Source: Phragmites australis | Taxonomy: Eukaryota; Streptophyta; Magnoliopsida; Poales; Poaceae | Assembly (NCBI RefSeq): GCF_958298935.1 | Contig: NC_084943.1 | Location: 17,973,001 to 18,037,000 of the forward strand | Length of the DNA stretch: 64,000 nucleotides | Direction: 5' to 3' | In this document: positions 47,457 through 59,051 of the stretch, piece after piece | Position numbering within the stretch: the first letter of the stretch is position 1 | Layout of the letters: every line of letters begins with the position of its first letter | Program-made: the position numbers and the translations under genes | Notes under the pieces: model-generated | Databases searched by the model: none | What the model saw: the letters and a program-made list of their open reading frames with translations, nothing else | What the model was told of the DNA's origin: nothing

Positions 47457-50400
47457 CTAATGCCCCTCTGACTTCATCGGCATGCTACGGACGTTCTTGA
47501 GGAGGTCCTGGATCTTGGAGAGCATCAGCGTCTGTGGGGGATCACCAGCCCTGCTGCTGCTCGCTTGTGGAGGCCTCTGGTTCTCCTGGAGCTTTATCTT
47601 CTCAAAGAGGAACTGCTTCTCCGCCTCGGCTTCCTCCAGGCGGCGCTTGAGGTACATGCTGGCGTAGTCCTGCTCGGCCCTCTCGGACTTGGCAAGGGCA
47701 ATGCTCTGGAGCCTCTCGGCCTCCTGGCGGGCCTCGCTCGCCTTGAGCTGGAACATCTCGGCCTCAGCCTGCTTCAACCGGACAATGCTCTCAAGCTCCT
47801 CCACCTGCTGCTTCTTGCGCAGCCGCTCGGCCTTGAGCTCCTGCGCTTCCCTGACCTTCTCCTCCAGCTCCCGGTCGCAGGCCTCTACAGCAAGGCGAGC
47901 CTTTTTGTAGAGTCGCATTTTCTCTTCGGCGACAAGCTCCATCTTCCTTACAGCTTCTTGGACTACCTCTGCGATGCGATTACAGGCCTCCTGGGGAGTG
48001 ATCAGGCGCCCTGGATCTTCATTTTCGGAGTTCTTTGGGCAATCCATCTCAAGCTCTGTGTAAATATATGCAAAGTGCCACATTAAACCATCACTTATAG
48101 TAAGCTACAAAAATCAATGGTGTAAAAGAAATTAGAAAGCCTAGTACTAATTACAACTGAGATAAAAAAAAAAAAAAGGAATCCTCTTAACCGTAACATA
48201 AAAAAAAAAGCAGCATGATCTGAAAAGGGCTTATCCAAAACACATGTAGAATTCAGTCAACCAAATTATAAACATGTACAAAGTGAGCACCCAAAAGTGG
48301 CGTGACCTCTATTAGATGAATACGGTGTTACTGGCTTTTGTTATGGATCGATTGTAAATGTTGGGGGTAGCTGGTTGATTGCTCTTGATGGGACAAACAG
48401 TGTCTCACTGATCAAGAGCTAACCGGCTATAGAGAGGAAGGAACAGAACAGACAGGGATAATTTGGGGAGAAATTTGACTTAATTGCCTATAAAGATAAC
48501 AAATCAACAATCCCCTGCTTATACAGTGTCTCCTAAGAGTTTGCAAAAACTAACTTTCAAGGAACCTAACAAATAATAACTTATTTATTAGGAAGCTTAT
48601 AACCAATAGCGAACAACCTAATAGACGACACAACTCGTCCTTTTGTAACAAAATATCGAAATACCCATAGCTAAATCTCTCTGACATTCCATGTGCTGCT
48701 AGTAAAATTAGTAAAAAATGCTTTTAGTAAAGCTTAATAACAAGAACGTTGGATGTAGAATTTCTCAATGGGCCGTTTAAACCATTGCAGCAATACATTT
48801 ACAAAAAATAGTTAACTAGTCTCCTGCCTCCAAGATAAAGATATTGAATGCATCAAATTAGAAGAATTCCTGAATGCAACAACGTAAGTTGTTTCTATCG
48901 TGATTTGGTCACAAGACAAATGTGTTCCATATCCTTATCTTACATAAATGGATGGCACAAATCCATTTTACTGGATACTGATATCTCTCCAAGCTACCAA
49001 TAATCAACAGTTTTACAGCACACCTTAAGAAAGTAATATGGACCGAATAAGACAGATACAAATCTTGCAGTACTTGTTCTTGTGACAAATAGCAATAGAT
49101 GACTACTAAACATGTGTTGTTAGATACTTAACTAATCAATTTCCATTGCCCACCGATATAATGGGGATGTATAAGCGCTCAAATGAATTAACAATAATAA
49201 TAGAAGCAAACAACAATTTAAAGTGGCACAAGGGTGCCATGAAACAGTAAGAAGAAAGAACTAAGCAGACTCAGAAATGAGCATTCAGAAAATGGAAGGA
49301 GCAGAAGCAAGCTACGAAGCTAACAAGTCAAGCACAAACATCTGTTTCAGTTAAGGAAAATAGACAGACCTTGAAGTGCCTGTAGTATCATCCTAGGATT
49401 GATGGAATCAGGAGTGTTCCTTAACCTTTCAATCAATTCTGTACATTTCCTGAACAACACCCTCCCTTTTGGCTCTTCACTTAAACGGAATATCTTATAA
49501 ACAAACTCAAGCTCCCGTAACAAAGCATCCCTATCCCAACCAGGAGCGCATTGTTGGAAGACATCCTTAACCCAACCCAGCAACTCCGAGGCCCTCTGAC
49601 AAGCCCGGCACCTAAAAAGCATCTCAGCATGGCCAGTGCTGCTCTTCACTGATTGTCCCATTCCAATCTGGCCATTTTGAATTGCACAATCCGTATGCGT
49701 CCAATGAGAGCAGAAATCACACCCAATCCAGCGGCATGTGTTGACCTCAAAATCAAACTTGTTACAAATGACACACATGCAGAGGTTGCAAAAACCATTC
49801 CTGTTAGCACATATGTTGCATCTGCATTCCTCAGCAGGGAGAGCACTCTGGCAAGCAATGTTCCGGCACCTCTTGTACAAGAAGACCTCCACTAGGCGAC
49901 TCTGGGGAATGGTAACGCTTGGGTGCAAGAAGGCCTGTATTCCAGTCTTGATTGCAACAAGGATCTCCAGCTGCACATGGTGCGCCATTGAAAGCATGGT
50001 TGGTGTCAAATCACCCCTGTCCTGGATAAGCTTCTGCAGGTACAAGAACTCTTCGATGTGGTGAGAACCCCCGGTGCCCTCCAAAATCAACCTGAGCTCA
50101 TTCTTGATCTCCTCCAAGTGCTCCTCCAGCATCACCTTCATTTTCTCGGCAACCAGGTCAACCCCCTCCTGTGCAACCTCCCGTAGCAGCATCCTGCCAA
50201 CACGGGAGGCTCCGCGGACAACCTGCAACTTGGAGATACCATTCGCCACTTCCTTCTCCTTGTCCACCTTATTCACAACACCACCAGCAGCAGCACCATT
50301 GCTCTGGTTCGGCTCCACGGGCCATGTATCCCTGGAACTGGCGCTCTCGGTGGCGGAGTCATGCCCCTGATCAGAGTTTGAGCCGGGCTCCTGCATGTCC

Positions 50401-50534
50401 GGCGAGCCAACCTGCTCCGTTGAGGCCAGTGAGAGCGAGGTCTGCAGCCCCGAGGGCCGTGGACCATGCCTAGGTGGCAGCATCCCCTGGGTCGGCGGTT
50501 GCTGGTGGAAATTCGCATCGGAAGAGGTACCCAT
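47457..50534 (-). CDS. OBE: OBERON-type PHD-finger protein (OBE1/OBE2, PVIP family)
   Basis: Two coding exons, 50534-49370 and 48055-47457, are separated by a 1314-bp intron (CTTCAAG|GTCTGTC; TTTACACAG|AGCTTGAG). The join restores QALQ-ELEMDCPK and gives 587 aa, near the usual length of OBERON proteins. The N-terminus (MGTSSDANFHQQPP) is followed by a low-complexity Ser/Gln region. A helical region spans about 105-215. A Cys/His-rich PHD-type zinc finger lies at about 223-312 (CRCNICANRNGFCNLCMCVI, GCDFCSHWTHTDC, FRCRACQ). A long C-terminal coiled coil follows at about 405-560, and the tail is KIQDLLKNVRSMPMK. OBERON proteins are nuclear and needed for root and shoot meristem maintenance; homologues were also described as PVIPs that bind potyvirus VPg. 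The ATG at 50534 was chosen because only a TTG lies upstream in frame. No disruption is visible. Confidence 0.95.
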
Positions 50535-50557
50535 CTTTCGCAAACCTTAGCCACAAC

Positions 50558-51106
50558 CTGCAAGGAGAAACAGGTTCAATCTCTTATTATTACAAGGATA
50601 GTAATTGACGGCATAAGACTCATCAAGTCGCTGATTAAATAATCATGGGGAAAAATCTCCTTAACACGAACTACAAACGAGAACTCGACACTAGATCTAA
50701 GCTAAGCAACTACTAGGAAACATATTCCTCCTAGTCAACCGATCACAAATCGATCCAATACCCGCCACTCTGTCCTGATCCTCCCAGCTCAATGTCTCCA
50801 CGAAAGAACGCCAAGAGCACAAATCAGCCGCGGAACTCGTTAACCGCGACCTAACCATCCTAGCACAATCAACCCAACCCAGCCGCACGGCGTCCTCCTC
50901 CTACAGAAATCTCAAACCCTTGCGGCTCAAGACGATGCCGAGGGCCGAGGAGGCGAGACCCCGAACGAGCTTGCGCTGACCAAATCCCGCCGCCGACGCC
51001 ACTGAATCGACCACCCCCATCCCCAGCTCCGCCTCGGCCTGGCCACCGTACGGGGAGAAGAGAACCGGCCAACGGTTGGGGCCGAACCGGAGGGTCAAGC
51101 TGCTCA
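50558..51106 (-). other. 5'UTR intron of OBERON gene (predicted)
   Basis: On the minus strand ACCCAG|GTGAGCAG (donor at 51107-51106) and CTTGCAG|GTTGTGG (acceptor ending at 50558) bracket about 550 bp, just 23 bp before the start codon. The GC-rich exon above it (51108 upward) would be the untranslated first exon. The pairing is predicted from consensus only. The donor G is at 51107. Confidence 0.6.
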
Positions 51107-51108
51107 CC

Positions 51109-51510
51109 TGGGTACGGGCGGAGCGGATCGACGGCGCGGCCTGATCCCGGCGCAGGATCGTCTCCGCCGCAGCCGCCGCCTTTGACGGACGCGGGCGGCG
51201 AGGTACCCTCCCCAGGCGAATTTCCTCTCCGCGCTGTGGTGTGTGTTTTTTTTAATGTTTTTTCTCTTGCGGGGAATGGGAGGGAGTGGGGAGTCCAACC
51301 GAGACGAACCCGGCGGCCGGCATGGGAGGAGGGCCAGGGCGGCGGGCGACCGGGTGTGGCCGGTGGGGAGGTGGGGAGGGCGACCGGTTTGATCGGTGGA
51401 AGACGCGGGGTTACTGTGAGGTGGAGGTGGGGCCCGCCCAGCGCGATGCCGCGGTCCAGTGGGTTTGACCGGCGCACGCGCACTCGCGCTCGGACACTGC
51501 GCGAGTGAAC
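51109..51510 (-). promoter_or_regulatory. GC-rich OBERON first exon and promoter
   Basis: GC-rich sequence without a clear TATA box. It would hold the untranslated first exon and core promoter. The long frames on both strands here reflect base composition and have no domains. Confidence 0.4.
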
Positions 51511-53042
51511 AAACACGGTAGGTATTTTCTAACATGTCAGGGATGCCTTACCGTTTTTCACTCGCTGCTGTAAGAACTTCTCTTAGGCTGAAGTTTTTTA
51601 AAAACTAACGGCACAGTGCCAATTTCATAGAATAAAGCAGAAGTAAATACAAATAGATAGCGAGATCAAGTACAGGAGAAACAAAGACAACTACAATGGC
51701 ATCGCTGACAACACTAAGAAATTACAGCCAAAACAACAACAAGAACAAACTAAAAACCGCAATAGTACTGCTCTAGGATCGAAATGATCCAAGAGAGCAC
51801 CTCTGGTACTTCAAGATAAGGCAAGCACTTCGGCGGATAGTCAACCTTTCAGGCTATCATAAGTTCTCCGTTTGTCAGTGACATCATCGTCATTGTAGGT
51901 CGTAGTGGACCGCAAAGGGGATCCTTGACCATCACAAATGGTGAACGTTCAGGCGCTTCAGTGGAGTCTGGAATAGGCACAACAAGAGATTTTGTATTTC
52001 AGAGTGTCCGACTTGAACACAGCTTGGGGCGGTTGCCAACGAGAGGGGGTAAGCTTCAAACGGTTGCTCGTAAATAGGTGACGTCGCCTCCAGCTGTTGA
52101 ACATCAATCCCTGAGTAGTCACAATAGTATTCTAGGGTCTTTGACTCAAGTGTAGGGAGGAACAGAGCCATCGTGTTCTACTTGTATTCGGATGGGTCGT
52201 GGCCGCAAGTGTTGTGGTAGACCCATCTTCCTCCTTGGCAGCATGAGCTTAGGGTTGCAACCTAGGGTCGGCTAAGGACCTCAACTGCTCCTCCGTAGTT
52301 GACTGGCCAAGACCATCCCTAATAGTGATCAAAGGATCAATAAGGGTGACAACTTGGAGCAATGTCTGCTCCATGGGCGGATATCGGTGCTTATGTGACT
52401 GATTCATGAGTTATTCCAAGTGCTTCTGTTCAACAGAGGTGGTCGGCGCCCTGTCCACCTTATTGACGATAGGAAACTCTTGACCGTCTGGTACGTAACG
52501 GCCGCGGGCAAGAAATCTCTAGGAGGCATGCAAATAGTCGCGAGCGAACAAAGGAACGACGAAGTCGGAGAGCGCCGAACCAGAGAGCAAGGACCATGTC
52601 GGCAATAAAGGAATCCTCCTTAGGCAACTCGGTGCGCCCCAGGTGGTTGGTCACACGCACCAACCACAACTTGATAATAAAAGCTTCGTCCCTAAGTGAA
52701 TGCATCACTTCCTCCAAGCAGGTTGTAATCAGTTGTTAGGGTAGCGAATGGACTAGAGACGCAAGCATGAACTGAAGGTCCAGTGCGACCGAGCCCTAAG
52801 AAGCATGGCAGTAGCAACCGCACATATCACCCCCTCCCTATCGTGACAAACATAGGCATCATCCTTGCCATGCCTAGCAAAGGGGCGAGGTCAAACCGGG
52901 GACATAGAGCAATGTCCACGCGGTGGAGATGTAGCCACGATCTATGCTCAGCTCCGAACTGATCGCAAATGGTGAGGTTGGGTGAGGAGGGGGCTAACGG
53001 GCTAGGAGGAGTAAGGGTCCAAAAGCGGCGTTGAATGTACTT
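51511..53042 (-). other. Degenerate region, possible retroelement-derived frames
   Basis: The minus-strand frame 52717-52460 (EEVMHSLRDEAFIIKLWLVR, then VTNHLGRTELPKEDSF) looks like real protein sequence that has decayed. The neighbouring frame 52171-51932 is in a similar state. I do not recognise the family with confidence. An LTR inserted at 53043 truncates it on the upstream side. Confidence 0.35.
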
Positions 53043-54741
53043 AAAAAGTGCCTAGAGGGGGGTGAATAGGCTTTTCTGAGAATTAAAAACTAAACAGCGG
53101 ATTAAACAGATGCCGGACACTCTGGTGAAGGTCAGATACTCCGATCTGTCCGGAGTATCCGGTCTAGTCCAGAGTCTCCGGTCTATACAAGATTTCAAAA
53201 ATAACTAAGAATTAACGAGAACAACTAAAGTCTAAAGGAGATACTAAATCTACTAAATAGTACAAAGCTTAAACAACAATAAATACTAGCAAGATGATCA
53301 CTAGGACTAATTATATGGAAAATTCTCAAAGCTACACAATTAAATAAATTACACAAATGAGGATACAAGGGATTATCCCGGAGTTCGGTGACCTCACAAA
53401 GAAGTGCCTACGTCTCCGTTGAGGAGCTCACAAAGAGCCGGATCTTTTCCAACCCTATCCTCTTCTAGCGACCACAAAGATCAAGTTAGAACTTCCTTAC
53501 TCAATTTGATGTCGATTACAAACTTCCCGTGGCACTCCACAAAGATTGGGTGCTCTACGGGCGACGCCTTGCCGTCTAGAAGCACAAGGCTCCAAGAGAG
53601 ATGATCACAGCGAATGCTTGATGAAGAACTCAATGCTCAAGTGTTCTTAACTTCACTCCAAACCCAATCTCACAAAATTTGCGCAAAACTAAGCACTAGA
53701 GATGTTTGGAGGGACTTTGAATGCCCTTGGAAGGCTTTATGAGTGTAGAGCTCAGCAGCAACAGCAAGCCATTAATGCTATGGGGTGTGGAAGTATATAT
53801 AGCCCTCTCTAAAAAACTAGCCGTTACTGTTCTGACATACCTAACCCGGAGTATCCGGTGAACACCGGAGTATCCGGTCTAAAATCCAAAACGGCGTCAG
53901 AACGATCACAGAACTATTTCAGAACTAGCCGTTACGGTTTTGTTATGTTGCCGGAGTCTCCGGTGAACACCGGAGTCTCCGGTCCTGACAGGGCTACCAC
54001 TCAAACAAAGTCCGGAGACTTGCCAGACCCTCCGGCTTCTCCAGGTATCGGAGTATCCGGTGAACACCGGAGACTCCGGTCTTTTTAATAAAAGAATAAA
54101 TATTAACCGAGCCACCCTTGCTGGAGTCTCCGATATTTTCTCCTACCGGATTATCCGGTGAACACCGGAGACTCCGGTCTTTTTCAACAAAAATAAAATG
54201 CCTAACCAAGCGACCTCTGGCGAACTCTCCCTCGGAGACTCCGACCTAAAAAAACTCACCAATACTGGAGTATCCGGTGAACACCGGAGACTCCGGACAA
54301 AAAGAAATTCGGAACCGAGCGCTTTCTGTCGGAGTCCGTCTCGGAGACTCCGGCCTAAATACTGAGTACCGGAGTATTCGGTGAACACCGGAGACTCCGG
54401 ACTCAGTGAACTTTTTTCTAACTTCCTGGTGTCCGTGGGTGAGTGTGTCTTTCAACTTATTGGTTCTAAAGGATATCTTGAGCATTGAGACACTAAACAA
54501 GCAATCAAATGCAACCCCCTTAATAGAGCGGCTATCATAGACTCAATTTCAAAGATAGAAAAATTTAAATTCTATTGAGTACTCCTCATTGCTTCTCTTT
54601 TCTTTTCGAGAGGCGTCAATCGTCATAAGTCTTCTCAATTTAGACTAAGACCTGTTCATGACTTAGATAAACATATTAGATCCTTAATCGTTTTGTCATC
54701 AATAAGCCAAAACCCACTTAGGGGGTCTAGATGCACTTTCA
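53043..54741 (-). repeat. LTR 1 of chimeric LTR block
   Basis: On the minus strand it starts TGAAAGTGCATCTAGACC at 54741 after a purine tract (AAAAAGGGGAAGAT). It ends near 53043 with CCCCCCTCTAGGCACTTT, the final CA having mutated. A TATA box (GGCTATATATACTT) lies at about 53790-53803. Upstream of it in transcription sense six quasi-palindromes of about 30 bp, built on TCCGGTGAACACCGGA, occur at 53848, 53953, 54050, 54148, 54267 and 54371. It matches 55296-56998 along its length. Confidence 0.85.
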
Positions 54742-55295
54742 ATCTTCCCCTTTTTGGTGATTGATGACAACACGATTAAAGCTTACAAAAGATATTTGAA
54801 ACAGGATTTTGAATTCTTGAAGATATGATAAGCTCCCCCTAAATATGTGCATTGATTTAGGATTGAGTTAAACTCAAATGCACATATTCAAGAGAAAAAA
54901 TTTGCAAGAGCTCCCCCTATATCCTAGGATCCGTGGGATGCAATATCAAGTATTCAAGATGCATATGACAAGATATGAATCACACGTAATTTAAGAAATA
55001 CGACAAACATCACACTAACATGAAGAGTCTTACAAATTTTAAATAGAGCACATAGTTCATTACACACACAAGACAGTCCCAATGTCCAACAGCGATGAAA
55101 TAAAGAGAGTCCAAAGTTAGAAAAGAAAGCAACTAAGAAAACTAAGAATCTGATCTCTCCCCCCCCCCCTTTGGCATCAAGCACAAAAAAGAGAGAAACT
55201 ATTCGCTGCTATCTTCATCGTCGTCGTCGTCATGATCATCCTCACTTCCATCATTGTTGCCACCAGGAAACAAGCTCGCTGCAGGAACGGCTTCG
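54742..55295 (-). mobile_element. Internal-region fragment between the two LTRs
   Basis: These 554 bp match 56999-57547, the 3' internal part of the same family: purine tract, GATGACAACACGATTAAAGC, CCCTTTGGCATCAAGCAC and GCAGGAACGGC. It stops at CTTCG, directly against LTR 2. There is no primer-binding site at that junction, so this is not a simple 5' end. Confidence 0.8.
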
Positions 55296-56998
55296 TGAAA
55301 GTGCCTAGAGGGGGGGGTGAATAGGCTTTTCTGAAAATTAAAACTAAAACAGCGGATTAAAACTGCCGGATACTCCGGTGAAGGTCGGATACTCCGATCT
55401 GATCCGGAGTATCCGGTCTAGTTCGGAGTCTCCAGTCTATACAGGAAATCAAGAACAACTATGAATTAAAGCGAGCAGTTAGAATCTAAAGGTGTAGCTA
55501 TGTCTACTAGTTACCATAGAGCTAAAATAACAGTTAATACTAATAAGATGATCACTAAGGCAACTTATATGTAAATTCACAAATTCACACGATTAAGTAA
55601 ATTGCACAAATAAGAACACAAGAGATTATCCCGGAGTTCGGCCACTTCACAAAGAAGTGCCTACGTCTCCGTTGAGGAGCTCACAAAGAGCTGGGTCTTT
55701 TCCAACCCTATCCTCTTCTAGCGACCACAAAGATCAAGCTAGAATTTTCTTACTCAATTTGAAGTCGATTACAAACTTCCCGTGGCACTCCACAAAGATT
55801 GGGTGCTCTACGGGCGACGTCATGTCGTCTACAAGCATAAAGCTTCAAGAGTAAAGATCACAGCGAATGCTCGAGGAAGAACTCAATGTTCAAGTGGCTT
55901 AATCTCACTCCAAACCCAAATTCACTAAATTTTGCAAAACTTAGCACTAAAGGTGGTTGGAGGGACTTTGAATGCTCTTATAATGCTCAAGGAGTCTAGA
56001 GTTCACCAGTAACAATAAGCCTTTAATGCCAAGAGGTGTGGGAGTATATATAGCCCTCTCTCAAAAACTAGCCGTTACTGTTTTGTCAGACCTGACCGGA
56101 GTATCCGGTGAACACTGGAGTATCCGGTCCCAAATCCAAAAACGGCGTCAGAACGATCACAGAACGTGTCAAAACTAGCCGTTACAATTCTGTTAAGTTA
56201 CCGGAGTCTTCGGTCCTGACAGGGCTATCGAATATACTAAGTCCGAAGACTTGCCGGACCCTCTGGCCTCTTCAGGTACCGGAGTATCCGGTGAACACCG
56301 GAGACTCCGGTCTTTTTAGCAAAAAGAATAAATGTTAACTGAGACACCCCTGCCAGAGTCTCCCTCGGAGACTCCGGTTAAAACATTTTCTTCTACCGGA
56401 GTATCCGGTGAACACCGAAAACTCTGATCTTTTTCAATAAAAATAAAGACCTAACCGATTGACCTCTGGCGAAGTCTCCCTCGGAGACTCCGGCCTTAAA
56501 ACTCACCAACTACCGGAGTATCCGGTGAACACCGGAGACTCCGATCTTTTTCAACAAAAAATAAATCGGAACCGAGCACCCTCTGCCGGAGTCTATCTCG
56601 AAGACTCCGGACTAAATACTAAGTACCGGAGTATCCGGTGAACACCGGAGACTCTGGACTCAGTGAACTTTGCAAAACAAACCCGGTGTCTGTGGGTGAG
56701 TGTGTCTCTCAACTTATTGGTTCTAAAGGATATCTTGAGCATTGAGACACTAATCAAGCAATCAAATGCAACCCTCTTAATAGAGCGGCTATCCTAGACT
56801 CAATTTCAAAAATAAAAGAATTTAAATCCTATTGAGTACTCCTAGTTGCTTCTCCTTTCTTTTCGACAGGAGTCAAATGTCATATGTCTTCTCAATTTAG
56901 ACTTAGACCTGTTCATTACTTAGATAAACATATTAGATCCTTAATCGTTTTGTCATCAATAAGCCAAAACCCACTTAGGGGGCTTAGATGCACTTTCA
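55296..56998 (-). repeat. LTR 2 of chimeric LTR block
   Basis: TGAAAGTGC on the minus strand at 56998 to CTAGGCACTTTCA at 55296, 1703 bp, with intact TG...CA ends. TATA (GGCTATATATACTCC) at about 56041-56054. Quasi-palindromes occur at about 56099, 56281, 56399, 56515 and 56630; the one matching 53953 has collapsed to CCGGAGTCTTCGG. Confidence 0.85.
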
Positions 56999-59051
56999 AT
57001 CTCCTATTTTTGGTGATTGATGACAACACGATTAAAGCTTACAAAAATATATTTGAAACAGAATTTTGAATTTTAGAAGATATGGTGAGCTCCCACTAAA
57101 TATGTGCATTGATTTAAGATTGAGTTACACTCAAATGCACATATTTAAGATTTAAATTTGCAAGAGTTCCCCCTATATCCTAGGATTCGTGGGATGCAAT
57201 ATTAAGTAAACAAGATGCATATGGCAAGATATGAATCACATTTAATTTAAGAAATACGACAAGCATCACACTAACATAAAAAGTCTTACAAATTCAAATA
57301 GAGCACATAGTTCATCACACAAACAATAAAGTCCAGATGTCCAACAGCGATGAAATAGAGTCCAAAGCTAGAAAAGAAAGAAACTAAGGAAACTAAGAAT
57401 CGGATAACTCTCTCTCCCCCTTTGGCATCAAGCACCAAAAAGAGAGAACCTAATCACTGCTGGCTTCTTCGTCGTCGGCGGCGTCATCATCATCATCACT
57501 TCCATCATTGTCGTTGCCAGGAGATGAGCTTGCTGCAGGAACGGCGTCGGAGGAGTCATCTTGAGCTTGAGCTTGACAGCTCTCGGCAGCTGCTTGGGCT
57601 TCATCATACCATGTTCATGGATTTTCAAATTCAACGGGTGCACTTTCCGCTTCATCCGAAGTGATAGGTGAGCAAGGTGGCTGAAGGTTCATGGAGGCAT
57701 ACATAGCTTTCTGACGCTTCTCCATTTTCTTCAAACGAACACTTTGCTCCTTGATCTGTGTAGCATTATGAGTGCACACTCTAAAAATGGCTTTGTGAGC
57801 ACTTTTGATAAAAGATGACCCTCGAGGAGGAGCACGTCTCGAGGCAAACTTCCTTGAGCTTGGTGGAGCATGAGGAGGTGATGGCGAGGGAGATGGAGCT
57901 GGATGTTAAGGGGTCTCATCCGATAGGGTTCATGTTTTATCTCCTTCACAAAAGTTTTCTTGGATACTCTCTCAATGATAGACATGATATAGGGAGCGTA
58001 TCCACAACTCTTGATGGGCGATTTGGATGTGAACACAATTTCTTCCCAAAGAAAATACATCACACTGAAGGGAGCATGATCGTTGGACATGACGGCGAGG
58101 AGATTCCTAGAGATGCTCTGCACAGTAATCGCATCCCCGCTCTTTGGTGCCAAAGTGAGTCGAAACAAGGAGTTCAAGCAACGATAGAATGGTCTCATTC
58201 CTGTAAGTTTTCCAAATTCGACTCGTCCATGGTTAAGATACATGAACCCAAGCTCTTCCAAAGTAAGTTGATTCTCGTTATAGATTTAATCCTTGTGTGT
58301 GTCTCGAGTATCAAAATGAAAATGATGAGCAAATCCTCTGAAGCTTATTTTGTACTGAACTCCCTCTGTCATCCAATGCATAAAGGGATTCTCCGATCCC
58401 TCGAACCAAACGGTGGCATAAAATTGTGCGATGACTTCCTCGCACCAATCATACTTGAATGCCATTATGTTCTTGACTTTCTTTCTCTCACATGCAGCGA
58501 TGACTTCATTGAACACGGGATCATTTTTCTGAGCCATGTAATTCCAATCAATCCACTGCATATGTGTAATTGGCTTCTTCTTTGATAGAATCACCGTTTC
58601 ATAAAAATCTCCTTGGAAGTCATTCCAAAAGCGATGATCCGCGACATTCTTCTCATAGTCATACAGGTTGTTCAATCTCTCATTGACCACCCTGGATGCA
58701 TGCCTCATGTAATTCATCGTTTGCTTTGGAGTGTCAAAGATAGTGGCAGTCCTTAGTGGTCTATGGAGTTTCAAAGGTCCAATCACATCATCAGCTTCCT
58801 CTTCTTCCTCAGCTTCATCGGACTCAGAACTGTTTTTCATGGCGATGCCTTTACCTCTCTCTTCTCGAGAAGGCATCCCACCTCTTCCCCTTCCTGCTGT
58901 CACCCAGGCTACACCCTTTCCACGACCACTTTCGCGGCCCCTCATTGCTTGACTCTTGGTTCTACACAGACTTCAGCAAATGTCCCTTCTTCTATGTGAA
59001 TTCCTCTTCCTGTGGCCACATTGCGGACTCTCTCACCGCTTGCATGCCCAC
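56999..59051 (-). mobile_element. Internal region of LTR element carrying the unknown ORF
   Basis: Upstream (minus sense) of LTR 2 lie its purine tract and about 550 bp shared with 54742-55295, then the ORF at 58945-57731. At 59051 the sequence is cut by the CRM-like element. No gag, reverse transcriptase or integrase is visible in the retained part. Confidence 0.65.
57731..58945 (-). pseudogene. Retrotransposon-associated protein of unknown function
   Basis: From 58945 the frame reads an Arg/Gly-rich start (MRGRESGRGKGVAWV), an acidic stretch (SDEAEEEEEADD, about residues 41-52), and then a folded-looking domain (TMNYMRHASRVVNERLNNLY, DHRFWNDFQGDFYETVIL, THMQWIDWNYM, FNEVIAACERK, VIAQFYATVWF). 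An in-frame stop at 58288-58286 follows. The same frame then continues (ELGFMYLNHGRVEFGKLTG, APYIMSIIERVSKK) to 57731. The domain resembles a widespread grass protein annotated as a plant transposon protein of unknown function; that link is from memory. Its place between the rest of the element and the 3' LTR fits an accessory third frame. One nonsense codon prevents a full product. Confidence 0.6.

Noticed and set aside
47565..48086. 173-codon plus-strand frame opposite the OBERON last exon
   Set aside because: It is the antisense shadow of the coiled-coil exon; Leu-rich composition follows from Glu/Lys codons on the other strand.
50869..51516. 215-codon minus-strand frame upstream of the OBERON gene
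   Set aside because: It spans the GC-rich first exon, splice donor and intron of the OBERON leader, with equal-length frames on the other strand. A composition artefact.
57815..58585. 256-codon plus-strand frame
   Set aside because: It is antisense to the retroelement ORF at 58945-57731, which has the better protein character.
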